Shown here one piece after another: positions 19,353 to 29,020 of a stretch of 64,000 nt of DNA (the first letter of the stretch is position 1; each line of letters starts with the position of its first letter). This stretch comes from Microbacterium lacticum (GTDB lineage: Bacteria; Actinomycetota; Actinomycetes; Actinomycetales; Microbacteriaceae). Under the pieces are notes generated by a model that worked only from the letters and a program-made list of their open reading frames with translations, ran no database searches and had not been told where the DNA came from. The DNA is taken from contig NZ_VFPS01000003.1 of NCBI RefSeq assembly GCF_006716815.1, forward strand, positions 62,001-126,000, read 5' to 3'. The translations under genes were made by a program, and so were the position numbers.

Positions 19353-20795
19353 ATGCTCAACATGGCCGCGGGCCTCGACCGACTGGGGGCGCTCGCGACC
19401 TCGCCGATCGTCGCGCGCCTGGGCGCCGCCTTCGCCGAGGCGGGCTTCGAGCTCGCGATCGTCGGCGGCCCGGTGCGCGACGCCCTGCTCGGCCGCCCCG
19501 TGAACGACCTCGACTTCGCGACCAACGCACGCCCCGACGAGACCCTGCGGATCGTGAAGCCCCTGGCATCCGCCACCTGGGACATCGGCCGCGCGTTCGG
19601 CACGATCGGCGCGAAGGTGCCGGGGCCGGACGGCACGTTCGAGCAGGTCGAGATCACCACCTACCGCGCCGACAGCTACGACGGCGTCACCCGCAAGCCC
19701 GTCGTCGCCTTCGGCGACACCCTCGAGGGCGACCTCGCACGACGCGATTTCACCGTCGGCGCGATGGCCCTGCGCCTGCCGGTCCCCGCGCTCGTCGACC
19801 CGACCGGCGGGGTCGAGGACCTCATCGGCGGCGTCCTGCGCACGCCCGGCGACCCCGACGTCAGCTTCGGCGACGATCCGCTCCGGATGCTGCGGGCCGC
19901 GCGGTTCGCCGGCCAGCTCGGGTTCGACGTCGCCCCCGACACCGTCGAGGCCATGGCGCGGCTGCGCGAGTCGATCCGCATCGTCAGCCCCGAGCGCGTG
20001 CAGGGCGAGCTCGTGAAGCTGCTCGCCAGCGACGATCCGGTGCGAGGCATCCGCCTGCTCGTCGACACCGGACTCATGGCCGAGATCGTGCCCGAGGTGC
20101 CGGCCCTCCGGCTCGAGATCGACGAGCACCACCACCACAAGGACGTCTACGAGCACTCGCTGACCGTGCTGCGGCAGGCGATCGACCTCGAGCACGAGCG
20201 GCACCCCGGCGAGGCCCCCGACGTGACGCTGCGCCTCGCGGCGCTGCTGCACGACATCGGCAAGCCCGCGACCCGCACCCTCGAGCCGGGGGGCGGGGTC
20301 AGCTTCCACCACCACGACCTCAAGGGCGCGCGGATGGCACGCAAGCGCCTGCAGGCGCTGCGGTTCGACTCCGACACGATCGGCGCCGTCAGCCAGCTGA
20401 TCGAGCAGCACCTGCGCTTCTTCGGCTACTCGGAGGGCGCCTGGACCGACTCGGCCGTCCGCCGTTACGTGCGCGACGCGGGGGATCAGCTCGAGCGGCT
20501 GCACATCCTCACCCGCGCCGACGTCACGACCCGCAACCGCCGCAAGGCCGCGCGACTCGGCGCGGCCTACGACGACATCGAGCGGCGCATCGCCGAGCTC
20601 GCCGCGCAGGAGGAGCTCGACGCGATCCGCCCCGAGCTCGACGGCAACCGCATCCAGGAGGTCCTCGGCATCGGACCGGGTCGCGAGGTCGGTGCGGCGT
20701 ACCGGTTCCTGCTCGACCTACGCCTCGACGAGGGGATCATCGGCCCGGATGCCGCCGAGGAGCGCCTGCGCGCCTGGTGGACCGCCCGCGCCTGA
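19353..20795 (+). CDS. cca: CCA tRNA nucleotidyltransferase
   Basis: This enzyme adds or repairs the 3'-CCA of tRNAs. The class II nucleotidyltransferase head holds IVGGPVRDALLGRPVNDLDFATNA, with the GG and DxD catalytic motifs near residues 35-55. The RRDFTVGAMAL and DPLRMLRAARFAGQLGF motifs follow. A C-terminal HD domain is present (HHHHKDVYEHSL, then LLHDIGKPATR). The 480-residue length suits the actinobacterial CCA enzyme with HD domain. ATG 19353 is chosen because residues encoded upstream are not conserved-looking. Confidence 0.93.
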   Translation: MLNMAAGLDRLGALATSPIVARLGAAFAEAGFELAIVGGPVRDALLGRPVNDLDFATNARPDETLRIVKPLASATWDIGRAFGTIGAKVPGPDGTFEQVEITTYRADSYDGVTRKPVVAFGDTLEGDLARRDFTVGAMALRLPVPALVDPTGGVEDLIGGVLRTPGDPDVSFGDDPLRMLRAARFAGQLGFDVAPDTVEAMARLRESIRIVSPERVQGELVKLLASDDPVRGIRLLVDTGLMAEIVPEVPALRLEIDEHHHHKDVYEHSLTVLRQAIDLEHERHPGEAPDVTLRLAALLHDIGKPATRTLEPGGGVSFHHHDLKGARMARKRLQALRFDSDTIGAVSQLIEQHLRFFGYSEGAWTDSAVRRYVRDAGDQLERLHILTRADVTTRNRRKAARLGAAYDDIERRIAELAAQEELDAIRPELDGNRIQEVLGIGPGREVGAAYRFLLDLRLDEGIIGPDAAEERLRAWWTARA

Positions 20796-20829
20796 CCGGT
20801 ACGCGCGCGACCGCCGCGCTCGCCGCGCC

Positions 20830-20924
20830 GTCGCGTGACGAATGCAGGAGATCCGGCCGCCGGCTGCCCGAAATCGCCCGCCTGCGCCGCCCGCGCCACG
20901 AAACTCCTGCAATCGTCACGCGAC
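20830..20924. repeat. Long imperfect inverted repeat (IR1)
   Basis: Two 21-bp arms at 20830-20850 (GTCGCGTGACGAATGCAGGAG) and 20904-20924 are reverse complements with one mismatch, separated by 53 bp of GC-rich DNA. It fills the gap between cca and the downstream regulator gene. No T-run follows, so a classical intrinsic terminator is not obvious. Confidence 0.85.
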
Positions 20925-20969
20925 CCACCTAGACTCGCTGGCATCCCATCACCGCCGATCGGAGGCGCC

Positions 20970-22325
20970 GTGCCCTCGCCATGGTCGTCGCGGCGCGAGG
21001 TCTCGCCCGAGACATCGCGCCTGCTGATCGAGCGCGCACACGACGAGTTCGTCGGCGGGAATGACGCCGACCCGCGGCTGCGGCAGGTGCGCGGGCTCGT
21101 GCAGGACTCGTGGCGCCGTTCGTTGGCCCACCTCGTCGGACCCGACGGCACGCCACCGCTCGACCTCACGTCCGAGGAGCTCGAGGCCTACCGCAGCGCG
21201 CATCCGCTCGCCGGCGCGATCGACATGATCCGCGCCCTGCTGCTGCCCGGGGGCGACCCCGAGGCCGACGCGGGCGTCGTGGTCGCCGTCGGCGACGCCG
21301 AGGGGCGGCTGCTCTGGGTCGAGGGCGATCGGCGCGTGCGCGACCTGACCGGCGCCATGGGCTTCGTCGCCGGGGCGAACTGGTCGGAGGCGGTCGTCGG
21401 CACGTCCGCGCCCGGCACCGCCGTCGCCCTCGGGCGGTCGGTGCAGATCCACGGCGCCGAACATTTCAACCGGCACGTCGCTCCGTGGTCGTGCACGGCG
21501 GCGCCGGTGCACGATCCCGAGACCCGGCGCCTGCTCGGCGTCATCGACGTGACGGGCGACGCCGAGGCGGCGACGCCGCAGGCGCAGCTGTTGGTGGATG
21601 CCACGGCGAGGGCGATCGAGGGCGAGCTGCTCGTCGCGCGCCTGCGCGCTCGGGCCGCCGCGACGGCGGCGCCGATCCCGGTGCGTCGCGGCGGCGCGCG
21701 ACGAGCGACGCGGGCCCCGCGCGCGCCCGAGACGGCGACCCTGCGCGTGCTCGGACGCGATCGGGGACTGCTGGAGGTGACCGGCGCGGGCGGCGAGACG
21801 ATCGCCGAGCTGTCGGGTCGGCACGCCGAGATCCTGCTGCTGCTCGCGATCCATCGCCAGGGCCTCTCCGCCGATCGCCTCACCGAGCTCGTCTACGGAC
21901 CGGGGGGCGGTGACGGCACGCTCCGGCCCGAGATGGTGCGGCTGCGGAAGGTGCTCGAGCGGACGGCCCCGCACCTCGTGCCCTCCTCGCGCCCGTACCG
22001 GCTGCAGGCCGAGCTCGACACCGACGCGCACCAGGTCATCTCGCTGCTCGACCGGGGCGCGCACCGCGTCGCCCTCTCGGCGTACCGCGGGCCGGTGCTG
22101 CCGGACTCGACCGCGCCCGGCGTCGAGGAGTTCCGCGAGTCGGTGCGCCAGGCGCTGCGCGAGGCGCTCCTCACCGAGGCATCCGTCGACGTGCTCCTCG
22201 CCTACGCCGACACCGCCGACGGCCAGGACGATGCGGAAGTGCTGCGGCTCGCCCTCGAGATGCTGCCCGCGCGCTCGCCGCGCCGCGCCGGACTCGTCGC
22301 CCGCCTGGAGAAGCTCGAGGCCTGA
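20970..22325 (+). CDS. GAF-domain transcriptional regulator (probable aldehyde dehydrogenase regulator)
   Basis: The 451-residue protein has an N-terminal helical region (DEFVGGNDADPRLRQVRGLV, then SWRRSLAH), a GAF sensory domain (VVVAVGDAEGRLLWVEGD through NWSEAVVGTSAPGTAVAL and HFNRHVAPWSCTAAPVHDP), and a C-terminal winged-helix-like region (AELSGRHAEILLLLAIHRQG, then LRPEMVRLRKVLE). The N-terminal half resembles AcoR-type regulators but lacks their sigma-54 AAA+ module. GTG 20970 is chosen because GGAGG lies four bases upstream. Regulation of the aldehyde dehydrogenase two genes downstream is inferred. Confidence 0.8.
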   Translation: MPSPWSSRREVSPETSRLLIERAHDEFVGGNDADPRLRQVRGLVQDSWRRSLAHLVGPDGTPPLDLTSEELEAYRSAHPLAGAIDMIRALLLPGGDPEADAGVVVAVGDAEGRLLWVEGDRRVRDLTGAMGFVAGANWSEAVVGTSAPGTAVALGRSVQIHGAEHFNRHVAPWSCTAAPVHDPETRRLLGVIDVTGDAEAATPQAQLLVDATARAIEGELLVARLRARAAATAAPIPVRRGGARRATRAPRAPETATLRVLGRDRGLLEVTGAGGETIAELSGRHAEILLLLAIHRQGLSADRLTELVYGPGGGDGTLRPEMVRLRKVLERTAPHLVPSSRPYRLQAELDTDAHQVISLLDRGAHRVALSAYRGPVLPDSTAPGVEEFRESVRQALREALLTEASVDVLLAYADTADGQDDAEVLRLALEMLPARSPRRAGLVARLEKLEA

Positions 22326-22400
22326 GGCGCGACTATTTCCGGCCCGCGCCCGTGCCGCGACGCGGCGGTTCCTGGCATGATGGCGGGGACGGAGGCATCC

Positions 22401-24536
22401 ATGACCGATGACAGCCCCACCCCCGACCTCGCCCGGCTCGCCGAGGCGCACGGCATCGCGACGGAGTACTGGTCGTTCTTCGGCGACCGCGTGCAGGTGC
22501 CCGCGCCGACGCTGCGCGCGGTGCTGACCGCGATGCACGTCGACACGAGCACGGATGCCGCGGTCGCGGCCGCTCTCGCCGAGGCCGACATCGCGCCGTG
22601 GCGGGCGCTCCTGCCGCCCTCGTTCGTCTCGCGCCCCGGCGCCCGCCCGCTGCCGGTGCACGTGCCCGACGGGCACGATGTGCGCCTCGTCGTCGCCCTC
22701 GAGGACGGCTCGTGGCGCGACCTGCCGATCCCGAACCAGCAGCCCGTCGCGCGAGAGGTCGACGGCGTGACCGTGTGGCGCATCGAGGTGCCGCTGCCGG
22801 GCGACTTCCCCCTCGGGTGGCACACCGTGCACGCCTTCCTCACGCCGTTCGGCTCCGCGGAGGAGACGGCGGCCGCCCACGCAGGCCTGGTCGTCACCCC
22901 CGAGCGCATGCCCGACCCGCCGACGCGCCGCGGCCGCTCCCGCGGGTGGGGACTCATGGCGCAGTTGTACTCGGTCCGCTCGCATGCCTCGTGGGGCATG
23001 GGCGATTTCGCCGACCTGGGCGACCTCGCCGCGATCGCCGGGCGGGAGGGTGCCGACTTCCTGCTCGTGAACCCCGTGCACGCCGCCGATGTCACGAGCC
23101 CGATCGAGCCGTCGCCGTACCGGCCCGCGTCGCGCCGGTTTATCGCACCGCTGTACGTGCGCCCCGAAGACATCCGCGAGGTCGCCTACCTGACCCCCAC
23201 CGAGCGCGCCGTCGTCGAGGCGGCGCGCACGCCGGTCGCCGCGTCCAACGACGACCCGACCCGGATCGACCGCGACGCCGTATGGGCGGCCAAGCGCGTC
23301 GCGCTCGAAGCGATCTTCGTCGTGCCGCTGAGCGCCGGCCGGCAGGCCGAGCTCGACGCGTTCGCCGCGGGCGAGGGGCAGCCGCTGCAGGACTTCGCCC
23401 TCTGGTGCGCGCTCGAAGAGCACTACGAGGGCGCCGAGCGGCCCGCCGAGGCGTGGGACATCGACTCGCCGCTCGTCGAGGCGCTCCGCGCTCAGCTCGC
23501 CGATCGGGTGCGGTTCCACGTGTGGCTGCAGTGGATCTGCGATCAGCAGCTCGAACGCGCGCAGGCCGCAGCCCAGGCATCCGGCATGCCCATCGGCGTC
23601 ATGCACGATCTCGCCGTGGGTGTGCATCCGCAGGGGTCGGATGCTTGGTCGCTCCGCCCCATGTACGCGCAGGGGATGGCCGTGGGCGCGCCGCCCGACA
23701 TGTACAACCAGCAGGGGCAGACCTGGAATCAGCCGCCGTGGCTGCCCGCCGCGCTCGCCGCGAGCGGGTATGCGCCGCTGCGCGACATGATCCGGACGCT
23801 CCTGCGGCACGCCGGAGCGCTGCGGATCGATCACGTGATCGGGCTGTTCCGGCTGTGGTGGATTCCCGAGGGCCTCTCACCCGCCGCCGGCACCTACGTG
23901 CGCTACGACCACGAGGCGATGATCGGGGTGCTGATGCTCGAGGCGCAGCGCGCCGGGGCGGTGCTCATCGGCGAGGATCTCGGCAACGTCGAGCCAGGGG
24001 TGCGCGATTACCTGTCCGATCGGGGGATTCTCGGAACCAGCGTGCTGTGGTTCGAGCGCGAGGGCGACGGCTTCCGTCCGCCCGAGCAGTACCGCCGGTC
24101 GGTCCTGGCGACCGTGAACACGCACGACCTGCCGCCGACCGCCGGGTACCTCGCCGACGAGCACGTGGCGCTCCGCGCCCGGCTGGGCCTGCTGACCCGC
24201 CCCGTCGAGGAGGAGCTCGCCGACGCGGACGCCGAGCGCACCGCCATGCTCGACCTGCTCCGGCAGCGCGGGCTGATCGGCGATGCGCCGACCGAGGCCG
24301 AGGTCATCGAGGCGCTGTACGCCCTCAACACGCAGACCCCGTCGCAGCTGATCGGGGTGGCCCTCGTGGATGCCGTGGGCGAGCGCCGCACGCAGAACCA
24401 GCCCGGCACCGACACCGAGTACCCGAACTGGCAGATCCCGCTCGCCGACGGCGAGGGCCGGGCAGTGCTGCTCGACGACCTGGCATCCGATCCGAGGTTC
24501 ACTCACCTGACCGCCGCCGTCGACGCCGCCTTCTGA
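22401..24536 (+). CDS. malQ: 4-alpha-glucanotransferase (amylomaltase, GH77)
   Basis: MalQ transfers maltodextrin segments between glucans and releases glucose. The 711-residue product has the GH77 catalytic residues: nucleophile Asp in LRIDHVIGLFRLWW (near 477), acid/base Glu in VLIGEDLGNVEP (near 525), and the third Asp in NTHDLPPTAGY (near 576). An N-terminal domain of about 170 residues is typical of the longer actinobacterial form. ATG 22401 has GGAGG five bases upstream. It separates the GAF regulator from the aldehyde dehydrogenase. Confidence 0.93.
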   Translation: MTDDSPTPDLARLAEAHGIATEYWSFFGDRVQVPAPTLRAVLTAMHVDTSTDAAVAAALAEADIAPWRALLPPSFVSRPGARPLPVHVPDGHDVRLVVALEDGSWRDLPIPNQQPVAREVDGVTVWRIEVPLPGDFPLGWHTVHAFLTPFGSAEETAAAHAGLVVTPERMPDPPTRRGRSRGWGLMAQLYSVRSHASWGMGDFADLGDLAAIAGREGADFLLVNPVHAADVTSPIEPSPYRPASRRFIAPLYVRPEDIREVAYLTPTERAVVEAARTPVAASNDDPTRIDRDAVWAAKRVALEAIFVVPLSAGRQAELDAFAAGEGQPLQDFALWCALEEHYEGAERPAEAWDIDSPLVEALRAQLADRVRFHVWLQWICDQQLERAQAAAQASGMPIGVMHDLAVGVHPQGSDAWSLRPMYAQGMAVGAPPDMYNQQGQTWNQPPWLPAALAASGYAPLRDMIRTLLRHAGALRIDHVIGLFRLWWIPEGLSPAAGTYVRYDHEAMIGVLMLEAQRAGAVLIGEDLGNVEPGVRDYLSDRGILGTSVLWFEREGDGFRPPEQYRRSVLATVNTHDLPPTAGYLADEHVALRARLGLLTRPVEEELADADAERTAMLDLLRQRGLIGDAPTEAEVIEALYALNTQTPSQLIGVALVDAVGERRTQNQPGTDTEYPNWQIPLADGEGRAVLLDDLASDPRFTHLTAAVDAAF

Positions 24537-24567
24537 GTCGCGCCCCCGCCGGGCGCCGTCGCGAGTC

Positions 24568-24634
24568 GTCGGACCGGTGGTGCTCGTGTTGCCAGAAAAG
24601 CCGCCGTAGGCAACACCAGCACCACCGATCCGAC
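24568..24634. repeat. Long imperfect inverted repeat (IR2)
   Basis: The 26-bp arms at 24568-24593 and 24609-24634 pair with two mismatches around a 15-base loop; the left arm runs GTCGGACCGGTGGTGCTCGT and on. Outer bases GCCGTC and GACGGC extend the pairing after an internal loop. It lies between malQ and the aldehyde dehydrogenase gene and could end malQ transcription or attenuate read-through. Confidence 0.85.
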
Positions 24635-24750
24635 GCCTGATGACGGCCCGCCCCACCCCGCAACGGAATGCAACGTTGCGCGGCGTAGTGTCCCCGGCAT
24701 CCGAACCGCGGCAAGGGATGCCGCAGATCATGAGCGTCGAAGGAGACAGC

Positions 24751-26298
<1,548 letters not shown>

Positions 26299-26299
26299 G

Positions 26300-26701
26300 A
26301 TGCACTCCCCCACCAGCAGGGTCGCCGTGACACCAGACGCGGCGGCCCTGCTGCGCCAACTGACGGCGCAGCACGGCCCGCTCATGTTCCACCAGTCGGG
26401 GGGATGCTGCGACGGCAGCGCCCCCATGTGCTACCCCGTCGGGATGTTCCTGACGGGGCCCTCCGACGTGCTCCTCGGCACGATCGACGCGGGTCTCGAC
26501 GACCCGATCGAGGTGTACATGTCGGCGTCGCAGTTCGAGCACTGGAAGTACACCCACCTCACGATCGACGTCGTGCCCGGCCGCGGGGCGGGGTTCAGCG
26601 TGGAGGGCCCGACGGGCCTGCGGTTCCTCATCCGCAGCAGGATGCTGGATGCCGCCGAGCTCGAGGCCTTCGGCCTGGCATCCCCCACCGGCGCCGACTG
26701 A
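26300..26701 (+). CDS. DUF779 family protein
   Basis: This 133-residue soluble protein has the DUF779 hallmark FHQSGGCCDGSAPMCYP near residue 30, with three cysteines that could bind metal or form disulfides. It starts one base after the aldehyde dehydrogenase stop, so the two are almost certainly cotranscribed. DUF779 proteins commonly accompany acetaldehyde/aldehyde dehydrogenases; an accessory role is inferred and no activity is known to me. Confidence 0.9.
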   Translation: MHSPTSRVAVTPDAAALLRQLTAQHGPLMFHQSGGCCDGSAPMCYPVGMFLTGPSDVLLGTIDAGLDDPIEVYMSASQFEHWKYTHLTIDVVPGRGAGFSVEGPTGLRFLIRSRMLDAAELEAFGLASPTGAD

Positions 26702-26744
26702 CGGCGGCACGCGTCACCTGCCTCCGTGAGGACGGAGCGAGCCG

Positions 26745-27236
26745 TCAGAGCCACCCGTTCTCATCGGCGATGCGGGCGGCGTCGGCGCGGTTGCGGCCGA
26801 GGGCGGGGTCGACGACGCGCAGCCCCTGCGCGACGCGGCGCACGGCGTCGGCGAGCTGCGCGGCGGGGGTGTCCTTCACGACGAAGCCGGCGGCGCCCGC
26901 CTGCATCGCGCGTTTGAGAGAGCCCGGACGGCCGAACGTCGTCACGATGATGACCCGACACGTCGGCACGGCGGTGCGCAATTCCGCCGCGGCCTGGATG
27001 CCGTCGATGCCCGGCATCTCGATGTCGACGAGGGCGACATCGGGGAGCGCCGCGCGCGCAGCATCCACGACCTCATCGCCTCGCCCGACCTCGGCGACCA
27101 CCTCGATGTCCCTCTCGAGACCGAGGAGTGCCGAGAGGGCGCCCCGCACGAGCGCCTGATCGTCCGCGATGAGCAGCCGGATGCCGCCGAGGGCGCCGAT
27201 GAGCAGCCGGATGCCGCCGAGGGCGCCGCCAGTCAC
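26745..27236 (-). pseudogene. NarL/DesR-type response regulator with its DNA-binding domain deleted
   Basis: The receiver domain is recognisable (LLIADDQALVRGALSALLGL, phosphoacceptor Asp in DVALVDIEMPGIDG, VIIVTTFGRPG, Lys in GFVVKDTPAAQ). It then jumps from RVVDPAL to GRNRADAARIADENGWL, the usual extreme C-terminus of this family. About 50 residues forming the LuxR-type helix-turn-helix are therefore missing, with the frame kept. The start (GTG 27236, overlapping the kinase stop as GTGA) is followed by a 30-bp tandem duplication encoding GALGGIRLLI twice. It cannot bind DNA as a normal regulator. Confidence 0.85.
27168..27227. repeat. 30-bp tandem duplication in the response-regulator start
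   Basis: A 30-bp unit beginning GATGAGCAGCCGGATGCCGC is repeated exactly twice (27168-27197 and 27198-27227). It adds ten residues in frame ahead of the receiver domain. Confidence 0.95.
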
Positions 27237-27355
27237 AATCGCACCCGCAGTCGCGCCCCGCCGAGATCGCTTCGCCCGACCGACAGCACGCCGCCCGCCG
27301 CCGTCACGCGCTCCCGCAGTCCGGCGAGCCCGTTCCCGCCGCTGCTGACCGCCCG
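27233..27355 (-). pseudogene. Sensor histidine kinase C-terminal remnant
   Basis: About 40 codons encode a kinase ATPase-domain end: GGNGLAGLRERVTAAGGVLS followed by GARLRVRL and stop. The G2-box-like GNGLAGLRERV is characteristic of NarL-system kinases. The rest of the kinase is missing. The fragment abuts an ABC ATPase fragment in another frame, so a deletion removed the 5' part of the kinase and probably an intervening permease. Confidence 0.8.
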
Positions 27356-27634
27356 AGCACACGCCGACGAGGCGCTCGGCGATGTCCGTGACGCCGGCGC
27401 GCTGCATGACCTCGTCGGTCGGGCGCGTGTCAGCGAACATGCTCCCGGTCAGCGCGAGCGTCTCGCGCACGGTGATGTCCTTCAGCAGCCCTCCGGTCTG
27501 GAGCACCGCCGACACGAGTCCGTGCGCGATCGCGGCGCGCGGCGACTGCCCGAACACGGCGACGCGACCGCCGTCCGGTTCAGACAGGCCGAGCAGCATG
27601 TCGATCGTGGTCGTCTTGCCCGCGCCGTTCGGTC

Positions 27635-28609
27635 CTAGGTGTACTGACCTCGACCGTTGTTGATTCGGTCGATGGGGGTTTTGCCTCCGATGCCGAGGTG
27701 GTGCCTGTCTAGGTTGTAGTAGTCGAGCCAGGTCGTCAACCCTGCTTTTCGGTCGTCGTTCGAGCTCCAGGGGCGGGCGTAGGCCCACTCGGTGGCGAGG
27801 GTGCGGTTGAGGCGTTCGACTTTCCCGTTGGTCCAGGGGCAGTGCGGTTTGATGAACCGCTGTCGGATGCCGTGCGCGTCGACCACGGCCTTGAACGCGG
27901 CCGAGTGGCGGTAAGCGAACGCGTTGTCGCTGATGACGCGTTCGACTGTGACGCCGAGGCGCGCGTAGAACGCGATCGCGCGGTCGAGGACGCCCGCCGC
28001 GGTGGTGCCTTTCTCGTCGTCGTGGATCTCCGCGTAAGCAACTCGGGAATGGTCGTCGATGACGGTGTGCACGTAGTCGTAACCCAGGCCCCGCTTGCGC
28101 GCAGGACGTTGCCCGCGGCCATGCAGACGCCATCCGCCGCCGTCGGGGATACGGCCGAGTTTCTTCACATCAACGTGGATCAGGGACCCGGGATGATCAT
28201 GCTCGTAACGCTGCGCGGATCGGCGGGTCGCGCGGATCACGGACCCCGTGACCGGGTCCAGCTCCCGCAGCAACGGCACGTGGTGGCGGCGCAACACCCT
28301 ACCGACCGTTGAGGCCTGCAAGCCGAGCTTGTCAGCGATGAACACCGGCCCACGCCGAGTGAGGTGCCGCATGATCCGCACCCTCGCCTCCACGCACGCT
28401 TTGGTCTGGCGAGGGTGGGAGCGGGCGACGCTGGAACGATCGATCAGGCCCGCCGGGCCGCACTCCCGGAACCTGCGCCACCACCGCCACGCGGTCGTGC
28501 GGGAGATCCCCATTTCCGCGGCAACATGCGCGACCGCACGCCCCGACTGGATGCGCTGAACCATGATCAACCGGCCGGCCGGAGTCAGCCGGGCATTAGC
28601 GTGAGACAA
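27635..28609 (-). CDS. IS481-family transposase, copy 1
   Basis: A 324-residue DDE transposase. It has an N-terminal helix-turn-helix (VAAEMGISRTTAWRWWRRF) and the catalytic residues in IHVDVKKLG, VISDNAFAYR and NGKVERLNRTL. The start is taken as TTG 28609 (MSHANARLTPAGRL) because GGAGG lies seven bases upstream. The stop codon TAG (27637-27635) lies outside the element, in the duplicated CTAG target. The product looks intact. Confidence 0.93.
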   Translation of the reverse strand: MSHANARLTPAGRLIMVQRIQSGRAVAHVAAEMGISRTTAWRWWRRFRECGPAGLIDRSSVARSHPRQTKACVEARVRIMRHLTRRGPVFIADKLGLQASTVGRVLRRHHVPLLRELDPVTGSVIRATRRSAQRYEHDHPGSLIHVDVKKLGRIPDGGGWRLHGRGQRPARKRGLGYDYVHTVIDDHSRVAYAEIHDDEKGTTAAGVLDRAIAFYARLGVTVERVISDNAFAYRHSAAFKAVVDAHGIRQRFIKPHCPWTNGKVERLNRTLATEWAYARPWSSNDDRKAGLTTWLDYYNLDRHHLGIGGKTPIDRINNGRGQYT

Positions 28610-28703
28610 GAGAGACCTCCGTGCGTTTGAGCTGAAGAACTTAGACAGCTCCAACTCGACCCCGGAGGTCTCTCCTACGTCAACAACGATCTGGGTCAGT
28701 ACA
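27640..28703 (-). mobile_element. IS481-family insertion sequence, copy 1
   Basis: This is a 1,064-bp element. The ends are imperfect inverted repeats beginning TGTACTGACC (TGTACTGACCTCGACCGTTG at the left, TGTACTGACCCAGATCGTTG at the right on the other strand). A 6-bp target duplication CCTAGG flanks it (27634-27639 and 28704-28709). It interrupts the ABC ATPase gene just before Walker A. Confidence 0.95.
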
Positions 28704-29020
28704 CCTAGGAAGGCGACGATCTCGCCGGGTCGTATCGACAGATCGACGCCGTCGACGGCGCGGACGCCGCCGAAGCTCTTGCGCAGCCCCACGGCATCCA
28801 CCGCGAGCAGTCCCTGGTTCTGATCCATACCTCGACGCTCTCGCAGAGTGGAAGCGGATGCCTCACACGCGCGTCACGTCCCCCTCATGACATCCGTCAC
28901 GGTTTCGGTCTCGTTACAAAACGCCGTTGCGGCACGCAAGTCGGGGGCGCCGGGTGAAAGATAGCCGGAACGGATCGCGCGTCCCGTCGCGGTCGTCTTC
29001 ACACAGCAGAGGTAACAGGT

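Larger units (their letters stand above)
27356..28828 (-). pseudogene. ABC transporter ATP-binding gene, split by IS481 and 3'-deleted
   Basis: The 5' part (28828 down to 28704) encodes MDQNQGLLAVDAVGLRKSFG through EIVAFLG. After the IS, 27639 to about 27356 encodes GPNGAGKTTTIDMLLGLSEP (Walker A) through to the signature CSGGQQR. Removing the IS and one 6-bp duplication restores the continuous frame FLGPNGAGKTT. Everything after the signature motif, including Walker B, is lost to the deletion that joins it to the kinase remnant. It was probably the ATPase of a drug- or lipid-export ABC system controlled by the adjacent two-component pair. Confidence 0.88.

Noticed and set aside
20949..23834. 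A 961-codon open frame on the minus strand opposite the GAF regulator and malQ
   Set aside because: It is a composition artefact. malQ and the regulator show clear motifs and ribosome sites on the plus strand.
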